A stretch of 64,000 nucleotides of DNA from Cyrtodaria siliqua (taxonomy: Eukaryota; Mollusca; Bivalvia; Adapedonta; Hiatellidae). Positions within the stretch are counted from its first letter, which is position 1, and every line of letters starts with the position of its first letter. The DNA lies in contig JAWPHD010000001.1 of NCBI GenBank assembly GCA_037043455.1, forward strand, positions 1,240,001-1,304,000, written 5' to 3'. Made by a program: the position numbers and the translations under genes. This document shows positions 56,256 to 64,000 of the stretch, one piece after another. The notes below the pieces were generated by a model. That model was not told the DNA's origin. It worked only from the letters and a program-made list of their open reading frames with translations, and did not search any database.

Positions 56256-57180
56256 CCACAGCTAATGAATACGTCTGTGTATAGTTTCTAAGAAGTTCCT
56301 GTACGTTGTCGTGTTAATGTATATTAAAGCTTTATTACATTTTCCTAAAAACGTATTTACTAATTCACGTGTTAAAGTTAAGCTGTTAAAACATATCCTA
56401 TTGTTTGGGGCGCTTGTTTCAGCTAAAGGTTTTTCGGCAATTATTTCATTAATATACGATCAATCGATGAAAGCTATACCTCAGTATCTTGGTCGTTTTT
56501 GGTGGTAGTGACAAATTCATGTCACCAACTTCAAAGTTTTCCTTGTTTTCCAATATGGCGCCTCATGACGTCACGTCGTGGAACATTCTATGTTTACATT
56601 AGGGTGGATTCAATTTTTTTTAAAGGGAAACACTGTTTTTTCAATGCAAGTTTTCTCTCGATATGTCCAAACAAATTAGAAGCAGTATGTGTGAAAGGGG
56701 TAAATGTGGGGTTTGGGGTAAGGGGAGTGGGGTGATAACGAAATATATCCGGGGATGGGTGTGTCGACATTTCTTTTAATTTTTTCTCATATTTGTTAAT
56801 AGGAGTGGTAATTTCAGGGGAGGTATTTGTAAACAAAAATACCGAGGGGTATTCTGTAAATGTTCCAGAGGTGAGCGCTATTTGTTCAGTTTGTTTGTTT
56901 CAAATTACGGTTGTATTCTGGGCTTGCAAAAACACTTTCTTTGAGCAGTTTTAGGGGTGGTGAGTAGGAATATTATTCGGAAGATTCATTCCCGCCTAAC
57001 AGAAGTTTGTTTTTGTCTAATCCTCGAGTTATGCCTCCCCCACCCTCGGCCCACCTCGCATCCTGCACCCCACTCAAGTACCCGGCCAGGGCAATATACA
57101 ACAAGCCTATAAAACAAAACGTTGCAGCTCAAGTAGCTAAGTACCCAAGAAAGATACACTCGGCAACATCTATATTATAA
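56256..57180. other. No gene recognised
   Basis: A 65-codon frame at 56,311-56,508 and overlapping frames at 56,499-56,836 carry no motif. G-rich 'ggggtaaggggagtgggg' lies at about 56,717-56,735. Nothing can be named. Confidence 0.35.
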
Positions 57181-57365
57181 ATATTATTTGTTTGTTTGTA
57201 TGGTGTTTTACGTCATTTTCAACACATGCAAGGTTATTTATGACAGTCGATTTTTTGTGGTGGAGATAGACCACCCACCTTTCCTGGGTAAAACCAGTAC
57301 TGTACACCTTCACTCATCCGTAAAAATCGACACTTCCTCACTTACAAGCCGAGCTTCCAGTATTA
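57181..57365 (-). mobile_element. SINE S2, body and short tail
   Basis: Uninterrupted copy of the S2 body, with the head-body junction 'acaagccgagcttccag' and a two-unit tttg tail. The head upstream of the B box is missing; Naiad sequence follows. Confidence 0.8.
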
Positions 57366-57374
57366 AAAGAAGTA

Positions 57375-58250
57375 CAGGAGTGAAGCTATCTGTATGCAGC
57401 ATATTCAAGTTTACTTGTAATAACTTGATTTCGAACATTGAAGTCTATAACATCATTACAAGCTCTAGTAAAACGAATGAGCTGGGAAATAAAAACCTAG
57501 TATGATGTAGCACGATGTACATCTCCATCGAGGTGTGGATAGTTAACGATGTTAAAATTGAAGTCAGCACTCTTATCATAGATTTTAGTATGTGTGAAAT
57601 CATTAGAAATCGAGAGATGAATATTGAGGAATGTTGCTTCAGTATCCGAACTGTTGCTTTTATTCAACGTGAGCTCTGGTGGAAAAATTCTAGTAATCAT
57701 ATGAGAAAAGAGCGGATTATCAATATTGAGTTGGCTAGCAGGTGACAAACTCAACATAAAATCTCCTTAATAATTAGAAGTACAAAAACAAATCTGCGAG
57801 AAGTGGCGCACAGTTATTACCCATAGGAATACCAACAACCTGGCGGTAAACAGATTTACCGTATCTTATAAAATGTTATCGAGAAGGAAAGATAATTCAA
57901 GCACTAAGTGCATGTTTGTCTGCGTTTTCGCGCTTACACCATTTAGTACAGAAATCCGTTAAAAAACCAGCAGTTTATTACGACAGGCATTAAAATCAAT
58001 ATCTGATGGAAGGCGATACTTAGGACATCGAGATTGCCATTGAGAATGTGACCGGCAGGTTCATAACACAATTTAGAATGTTGACAATCTCAATCAGTAG
58101 GAGTAGATGTCTCGACTTCAAGATAAAAAACTATCCTATTATAATTGAAAATAAGATGTCTAGTTGATTTCTTATACATGTAACATATAACAGGAGTCTT
58201 AATCTTCTTGAAATACTAAGGAATTTTGCCAGTCACCCGCATTAGGCCTT
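57375..58250 (-). pseudogene. Naiad N3 subfamily copy: CxC motif to RT C-terminal part
   Basis: Minus strand, 5' to 3': linker ending 'cacatctactcctactgat', then a CxC-type motif read D-[TGA]-D-C-Q-H-S-K-L, CYEPAGHILNGNLDV, a frame-shifted ACRNKLLVF, TDFCTKWCKRENADKHALSA, a deletion of the fingers, LDNIL, YGKSVYRQVVGIPMGNNCAPLLADL, MLSLSPASQ with the YLDD segment deleted, LNIDNPLF, PPELTLNKSNSSDTEATFLNIH and IYDKSADFNFNIVNYPHLDGDVHRATSY. It is clearly homologous to N1 and N2 but diverged from both. The TGA at 58,090-58,092 sits at the first Cys of CxC, where the copy at 48.9 kb has TGT. Not functional. Confidence 0.8.
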
Positions 58251-58919
58251 TAGCCAGGACCCAACATTTTCGATATTGTTACCAACTCAAGGGACAAACA
58301 CTACCATCACTTTTTGAAAAGAACAACGTATATAAATTACATTTTTCCATGATAGCAATCTGGATCAGGTAGCTTATATAAAAAAATCGAACATTAATAT
58401 ACTATCATTTCTGCGCTTTCATTTAACTGCTTGATGTTCGTTTTTGCATGTCATGCTTGTGTGAATAATTATTGAGGTATTTTTAAACGATGCAATTAAG
58501 GTTACAATTTATTTAGTTATATTAACAGCAATTAAGCTCTGTTTAGCATGGACTTCTATTTAAAATCTCCATTTTGTTTCAAATTGTAAGTCAATTTACT
58601 CCACCAACTATTGACACATTGTTTATTCATTTAGTTTAATCAATATTTATATATTTTATGTGTCAACTTATAAGAATCACCAATTTACATCTTTTCTATT
58701 ATGATTTAAATGATATTGGTATATGAAGTAGGGATTGCTAGTATAGATTCAGGAAAATATGTAGTATGCAACGTTTAATCTTTCATGGCATTGCATATAT
58801 TTGTTTAGTGTTACACACGAGGCACTGGAAGTATAAGCGTTCCTCACAGTAACTGCAGCATCACTGTCATTAAAATCTTCTGATAGAGATATATATTGCA
58901 AAAACGACACAAACAGCCC
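58251..58919. other. No gene recognised
   Basis: AT-rich DNA, no named content. The minus frame 58,749-58,973 ends in Naiad UTR. Confidence 0.4.
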
Positions 58920-58925
58920 AAAGGA

Positions 58926-59402
58926 ATCTTTGCAAACAGACAAACAAGAAGGCAAAAGTAAAAATAAATACAAACGAAATCACAAACACAAAAGGGTTGA
59001 CAATAGGGCTACCGCCTTGGAACGGCCAGTGGCAAAGTAGGCCACTGGGGGGTTTAAACCGGTTCTAGGGTGCACCAAACCTCACACTTACTCTACTGTC
59101 ATCCCATTAAAACAGGACAGTGTAAATAAAGAAATCCCCGACATGATCTAATCTCTAACCAACAAGGCAGCATCAATAGGCAATATAAGTAAAACACAAA
59201 TATGCTCGTGTAAATATAATACAAAAACACAATAGCCTAGAAAGCCACAATGAAGGTACTCAATGACTTGGCAGAAGCCAGAGCAACAAGAGAATAAACC
59301 ATTAAGAACACGACAAGAAAGATCATAGACAAACATCAATCGCCACCGTCCCAATAGGCTTTAGGTAGGCGTCATCATAGGGTCCACAGCATGTCCGGTC
59401 AT
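58926..59402 (-). mobile_element. Naiad N1 3' UTR
   Basis: Minus strand, from 'gcaaacagacaaacaagaag' to the RT tail complement 'ccacagcatgtccggtcat', near complete except for the terminal roughly 60 nt. It joins the plus-strand RT at 59,412. Minus frame 59,148-59,354 is UTR. Confidence 0.85.
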
Positions 59403-59411
59403 AAAATGACT

Positions 59412-61587
59412 AGTTTTAACATCATAGATACCCGTATTAACTTCTATACGGCTAACCCCTCCCTACTTCCCCCTAAACCTAGGTTTTCATTTCGTAATTT
59501 AAAATCGGGAATGCAGGAATTTTATAATAATTAAATATAAAAAGATCGGACAGGGGAAGTAGCATTCAAGGAGGACAGTCAACCACAAAACACTGAAACA
59601 AACACGCAAACAGACAAACAAATAAGTTTGCTCCTGCTGATAAAGCAGCTAATAATGTAATTATTGTTTGACGCCTCCTGTACGTCAGTATTTTATCTCA
59701 GGAACTCGGGAGTACTAATTCGTATACTCAAGTGCAATCTAATGAAGATGATATTGTTTCGACGCATATCACTCAGTGCAAGATTTTCAAGGCTGGAGTA
59801 CACGAAAAGCAAAACAGATTTCCAAAGATATATTCCCAAATTACACAAACAACCATATAAAGCCCTTTTTATTTCCAATTCTAGTTCTTGCACCACTACA
59901 AACATCTTCAAACGTTTAACACCTTGTCTTAATGCCATTAAAGATCACGTTAAACAATATTGTGCCAGTGCTTATGCGACGATCTTGATAACATTTGCAA
60001 TAAACGTCAAGCTTCATCTTTAAGTACTTATATTTTTTGTATACTATATACAACTTTACCTCACAACCTTATCAAAGAAAAGCTTAAGGCTCTTTTTCAA
60101 AAAACAAATGCTAGTAAAATACTATATTTTTGACGGTAACAATACAAAGCGTTTTTTACTAATGCCAGTTTAGACTATTACACTATGTGAACTTGCCATG
60201 AAGTTTGCGAACCATTTATTTTTCTGTTGGATAATACTTTCGTCAGGTATGGAACGACCGTTTATAGACAAATTGTTGGTATCCCTATGGCTACGAACTG
60301 TGCACCCCTTGCCGCAGATTTGTTTTTATATTGCTATGAAAGTGATTTCATGTTGAGTCTTTCACCAGGTACCCAGGCAAATGTTTTTGAAGCCTTTAAT
60401 GACACCTCTCGGTATCTGGATGACATATTGAATATTGACAACCCTTTCATTTATACTATACTTAATAATATATATCCTTAAGAACTTCAACTTTACAAAG
60501 CTAATATTTCTGATATTAATGCTCCTTTTCTCGATTTACATCTCTCTATTGAAAATGGTGAAATAATTAGCAAAATCAATGACAAGAGAGATGATTTTAA
60601 TTTTGATATTGTTAATTATCCCCATTTAGATGGGGATGTTCCCCGAGCAACGTTTATGGGGTCTACGTGTCTCAACTTATTCGTTTTTCTAGGGCTTGTA
60701 CTCGAGTTGAGGACTTTAATATTCGTAATCTTTGTTTAACTAAAAAGCTACTCCATCACGGCTACCGTTACCATAAATTTCGTAAAACCTTTGCACAATT
60801 TTATTATCGTAACCCTGATCTTCTTTCCAAATATAAAAGTAATTTAAGAACTCTTCTGCGACCAGGACTATCACAACCTTATTTCTATGGTGATGTGATT
60901 TACAAACTTCGTAAGAATCTTGGTCATACTCACTTTCATTCTATCTTTGTTAAACTTGTTAAACGGTTTATCAAAAGGGGTTATGACCCTATCATGTTGC
61001 AACGTACTGCAAGCTTGGTGGCGGACCCATTTACAGTTCGCCACTATGCTTTCTTCTTTAATTGTACGATGACCGGACAGGCGGTGGACACTATGATGAC
61101 GTTTCCTAAAGCCCAAAAGGACGGTGACGTTTGACATTTGTCTGCGATATTGTCTTGTCGTGCCCTCAATGGTTTATTCACTTGTTGCTCTGGCTTCTGC
61201 CAAAGCATCGAGCACATTCTTTGTGGCTTTCTAAAGCTATTGTTTTATATATACACGAGCATCTTTGTGTTTTAATTATATTGTCTATTAATGATGCCTT
61301 GTTGGTTAGATAATAGTTCATGGCAGAGATTTCTTTATTTACACTGTCCCGTTTAATTGGGATGACATTAGGGTAAGTGTGAGGTTTGGTGCACACTAGA
61401 ACCTGGCTTAAACTCCCAGCGGCCTTTTTGCCACTGATCGTTCCAAGGCGGTAACCATACTGTCAACCCTTTTCGTGTTTTTGACGTCATATGCCGTTAT
61501 TATTACTATTGCCATTCTTGTTTGTCTTTTTGGGTTTACTGTGTTCTGTGAAAGCTGCATTTCCTTTTCGACTTTTATACTTACTTG
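59412..61587 (+). pseudogene. Naiad N1 copy: RT nearly complete plus 3' UTR
   Basis: Plus strand: IIDTRINFYTANPSL, FSFRNLKSGMQEFYN, then after a nested insert KFAPADKAANNVIIV-TGA-RLLYVSILSQ (TGA at 59,669-59,671), RYIPKLHKQPYKALFISN, KDHVKQYCASAY, LDNTFVRYGTTVYRQIVGIPMATNCAPLAADLF, YCYESDFMLSLSPGTQANVFEAFNDT, YLDDILNIDNPF, ELQLYKANISD, DFNFDIVNYPHLDGD, IRFSRACTRVEDFNIRNLC, GYRYHKFRKTFAQFYYRNPDLL, FYGDVIYKLRKNLGH, and AVDTMMTFPKAQKDGDV ending at 61,134. The UTR runs to 61,587. Defects: one-base deletions near the IPKLHK and YGVYVSQ blocks, TAA at 60,479, and TGG to TGA at 60,188. IPMATNCAP has Ala for the usual Gly. Confidence 0.9.
59528..59621 (-). mobile_element. Naiad N1 3' terminus nested in the RT
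   Basis: 'aatataaaaagatcggacagg' to 'caaacagacaaacaa' splits 'tttataataa' and 'ataagtttg', which are contiguous at 44.6 kb; 'ataa' is repeated at the two edges, a possible 4-bp target duplication. Confidence 0.85.
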
Positions 61588-61739
61588 TATTGCTAATGAA
61601 GGGGTAGAATAATTGTATTGCCTTAAAGTGGATATCATTGATCTCAGTATGAGTATTTTCTCCAAAATATTTTGTGAAAATGCATAGTTTTACCCTTTAT
61701 TTTGTGGGTGAGACTTTTCAATATGCACTTTTAAAGAAA

Positions 61740-62060
61740 CGGAATTGAATGTTATTTAATAGTTCATCAACACACATAAGGTTAATTAGAGCCACGCCAG
61801 AGAGAGAGTGGGAAAGGAGACATTGGAATCTAGGAACCTTCTCTACTTCTACTAACGAGAAGAGTAATATTTTTCTTTAATGTGATCGTGGGGAAATGCA
61901 ATATACGAGCCCGTTTGGTTTACGTCCCCATCAGACGGATGCGGGATAGGGCAAGTGCCCAAGAACACACCGACGAAATTCATTGGCGCCGATGAGGTTT
62001 GAACCAGGTTGCTCTAGATTTCAAGACGCTAGTGCTATCCACTGCATTAGCAGGCTGTAT
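61740..62060 (-). mobile_element. tRNA-derived SINE S1
   Basis: Minus-strand copy: tRNA-like head near 61,990-62,060 ('gatttcaagacgctagtgct' side with 'ggtttgaaccagg'), body 'cccatcagacggatgcgg' and 'gtgcccaagaacacac', tail side 'ggttaattagagccacgcc' and 'ggaattgaatgttatt'. Diverged by small indels. Confidence 0.75.
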
Positions 62061-62216
62061 GGGCTGAAACAGGGTTACTGCATTAAGATACATACAACTA
62101 AAATGTTAAAACGTCATGAAGGTTATATCCATGAAGCTGGTTTCACAACGGTCATTTTTATCTAGCAAGTTGGCATCATGTTTATGTATGTCGAGTTGCA
62201 ATATGCATGCAAGAAA

Positions 62217-62575
62217 TATAAAAAGATCGGACAGGAAAAGTAGCATTTAACTGAACTGAATGTTGTTTAACGGCTCATCAACACAGTATAGGTTATTTAG
62301 AGCCGCCCCAGAGAGAGGGGAAGGATACATAGGAATCCGGGAACCTGCCCTACTCTTATTATCGAATAGATTCCTATGGTTCTTTAACGTGCTCGGAGGA
62401 TAGACCGATACACGGGACCGCCCGGTTAACGTCCCCATCCGACGGACGAGGGTAGCATTCAAGGAGGACAGTCAACCACAAAACACAGAAACAAACACGC
62501 AAACAGAAAACAGACAAACAAGAAGGCAAAAGTAATAATAAATGCAAACGACATCACAAACACAAAAGGGTTGCA
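62217..62575 (-). mobile_element. Naiad N1 3' end interrupted by a SINE
   Basis: 'aaatataaaaagatcggaca' (62,217) to 'gtagcatt' (62,251), then after the SINE 'gtagcattcaaggaggacag' on to 'acacaaaagggttgc' (62,575). Naiad text is continuous when the SINE and one 'gtagcatt' are removed. Confidence 0.85.
62252..62451 (-). mobile_element. SINE S1, 5'-truncated, with target-site duplication
   Basis: Minus-strand S1 lacking the tRNA-like head, ending at 'ccatccgacggacgagg'. It is flanked by 8-bp direct repeats GTAGCATT, the second belonging to the interrupted Naiad end. Confidence 0.85.
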
Positions 62576-62654
62576 AGCTTTATATGTTTTAATAAATTTG
62601 ACAATTAAGGCCTTGGGATAATAAAATATAGTTAAGAATATCCAGTACATATTA

Positions 62655-63288
62655 TCTTATCAACACATCGTATCAACTACATGGCCACACACTTGAAGTA
62701 GTCGACAGTAACTTTCAACGAAGACCTCACAAGAAAGCATCACGTCAAGTCTACAGTAGCCAAGGTCAACAGGATCATTGGGTTCGTAAGACGTAACCTA
62801 GGTGAGTGGGCCAAACCAGGGAAGTCTGTCGCATATACTAAAATTGTACGACCTACACTTGAGATGCACCCACCGTATTTGATCCACATAAGACAACTGA
62901 TATGCATAACCTGGAACAATTCCAGCGTAGAGCTACCCGGTTTGTACACTATAACTATACTTATCGTACCCAAGGTTGTGTAACAAAGATGGTAAAGTAC
63001 CTGAAGTGTGAATCCCTACAATACAAGGTACAGCAACCGACTACCTATGCCGTTTAAGATCCAATATGGACTAGTGGATGAAGACGGAAAGCTAGTAATG
63101 CCAAACAACAAGCATATCAGAGGTCCCCGGCGACTATATCAACCTACTCTCCAGAAGGGTGTATGCAAATACTCTTTTTACTCACAGACAATCCGAAATC
63201 TTCTTCAAACTCAATCCACCGAAACCGACACTGTAGAGGTATTCATAACCAGGCTTATCACTATAAATGCTCCTTCCCTGTATTCATC
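62655..63288 (+). pseudogene. Non-LTR retrotransposon RT C-terminal remnant
   Basis: Plus strand, in more than one frame: STVTFNEDLTRKHHVKSTVAKVNRIIGFVRRNLGEW, AYTKIVRPTLE, then TVFDPHKTTDMHNLEQFQRRATRFVHYNYTYR (each read in pieces), and a last frame 63,008-63,301 with LVDEDGKLVMPN, GPRRLYQPT, YSFYSQTIRNLLQ and FITRLITINAPSLYSS. The order 'AK.NR.LGF.RRNL..VRP.LEYA..VWDP....LE..QRRA.RF' is the usual C-terminal region of Jockey/CR1-type ORF2 proteins. The catalytic RT core is absent and two frameshifts are visible. The 3' end is replaced by a Naiad fragment. Confidence 0.8.
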
Positions 63289-63528
63289 GACAGTAGGGTA
63301 AGTGCGATATTTGGTACACCCTAGAACCTGGTTTAACCCCCCAACGGCCTATTTTGCCACTGATCGTTCAAAGGCGGTAGCCCTATTGTCAACCCTTGTG
63401 TGTTTGTGATGTCTTGTTTTGCCTTTTATTCATTTTTATATATAGTTGTTCTTTGTTTCAGTGTGTGTTTGTGGTTGACTGTCGTCCTTGAATGCTACTT
63501 TTCCTGTTCGATTTTTATATCTATATTG
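63289..63528 (+). mobile_element. Naiad N1 3' end fragment
   Basis: 'gacagtagggtaagtgcgat' to 'gttcgatttttatatctat', fused to the non-LTR remnant on the left and to SINE S2 on the right. Confidence 0.85.
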
Positions 63529-63668
63529 TGAGAAAGTGTCGATTCTTACAGATGGCGGGAGGTAAACAGTCCTGGTTCTACCCAGGAATAGTGGGGGTCT
63601 GCCTCCACCACAAACAAATCGACCGTCAAATATAGCCTGACAAATGACGTTAAACACAGCACAAACAA
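63529..63668 (+). mobile_element. SINE S2 body
   Basis: Plus strand: 'gaaagtgtcgattcttacag', 'ggttctacccaggaatag', 'ggtctgcctccaccacaaac' and 'caaatgacgttaaacacag', ending in one or two 'caaa' units. The head is absent. Confidence 0.8.
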
Positions 63669-64000
63669 ATTTGCATCAACTAAATTAACACTATATTTGA
63701 AAATCTTTCCACAGGGTACACCACATTCTGTGAGTACAACCCTTTATTTGGAAAAAGAAGACGAAATTCACACTTAGTGAACACTGTTAGATTTACAGAT
63801 TTATACTCTATAAGCTATGTCTGACATACCGGTGCTACAACTTAAGAGTGCACATTTGTATTACAAACACCTAAACATGAACAATATACCGTAAAATGAT
63901 TTCTTTTTTTGTCATGAGTTGACAATGCAGTGGTTTCCTTTGTGATTTTAGTTCATTGTTTTGTTCAATATGCGATTTGTAAACATCCTTAAATAGACAT
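63669..64000. other. No gene recognised
   Basis: No frame or repeat recognised up to the window edge. Confidence 0.4.

Noticed and set aside
59148..59354. Recurring short frame read as MGRWRLMFVYDLSCR.. at several loci
   Set aside because: It lies after the RT stop codon in the complete copy (61,134 onward), so it is 3' UTR of the Naiad element.
60188..60190. TGA in the TMWTC block of the 60-kb copy as another selenocysteine
   Set aside because: Other copies have TGG (Trp) here, so it is a G-to-A nonsense change.

Overview
This window looks like intergenic or intronic DNA of a repeat-rich, AT-rich animal genome, most likely a bivalve mollusc. The call rests on the repeats. Dozens of broken copies of a Penelope-like retroelement (PLE) of the Naiad type are present, with an N-terminal GIY-YIG nuclease followed by the reverse transcriptase (RT). 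There are also tRNA-derived SINEs, satellites with the 'aagggccataactc' and 'gacggacgacgg' words common in bivalve DNA, and several minisatellites. I found no intact host gene, rRNA gene, functional tRNA or CRISPR array. The long open frames at 15.9-18.2 kb and 51.1-52.9 kb are minisatellites read through, not proteins.

Layout. 0-5 kb: head-to-head Naiad fragments with pseudo-LTR (pLTR) units and a 326-bp tandem repeat. 5-9 kb: mostly old repeat or unique AT-rich DNA. 9-12 kb: pLTR and RT pieces and a perfect 46-bp palindrome. 13-15.7 kb: a satellite-bearing element with a Naiad insertion, and a fold-back element. 15.9-18.2 kb: a 44-bp minisatellite split by a 0.5-kb segment that carries a helicase-like Walker A remnant. 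19-26 kb: SINEs, one of them split by a tandem pLTR insertion. 26.9-33 kb: a second copy of the satellite element carrying a 3.2-kb Naiad pLTR cluster, then a 45-bp satellite. 33-42.9 kb: nested Naiad fragments, a 43-bp satellite built from the Naiad 3' end, and a small 28-bp minisatellite. 44-50.5 kb: the most complete Naiad copy (minus strand, 46.8-50.4 kb). 51.1-52.9 kb: a large 28-bp minisatellite. 53-64 kb: pLTR, a third Naiad subfamily, a long plus-strand Naiad RT, SINEs and a non-LTR RT remnant.

The pieces together give the Naiad structure: pLTR with two conserved hairpins; Cys-rich GIY-YIG domain; basic linker; CxC motif; RT with the ADK, IPKLHK, IPMGTNCAPL and YLDD motifs; a C-terminal domain; and a roughly 450-nt 3' UTR ending near 'ttcgatttttatatctac'. 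Almost all copies are 5'-truncated, frameshifted or nested in one another. The most interesting signals are in-frame TGA codons at conserved cysteine positions, which agree with published selenoprotein Naiads of clams, and a covarying two-hairpin RNA motif in pLTRs that have no hammerhead core.
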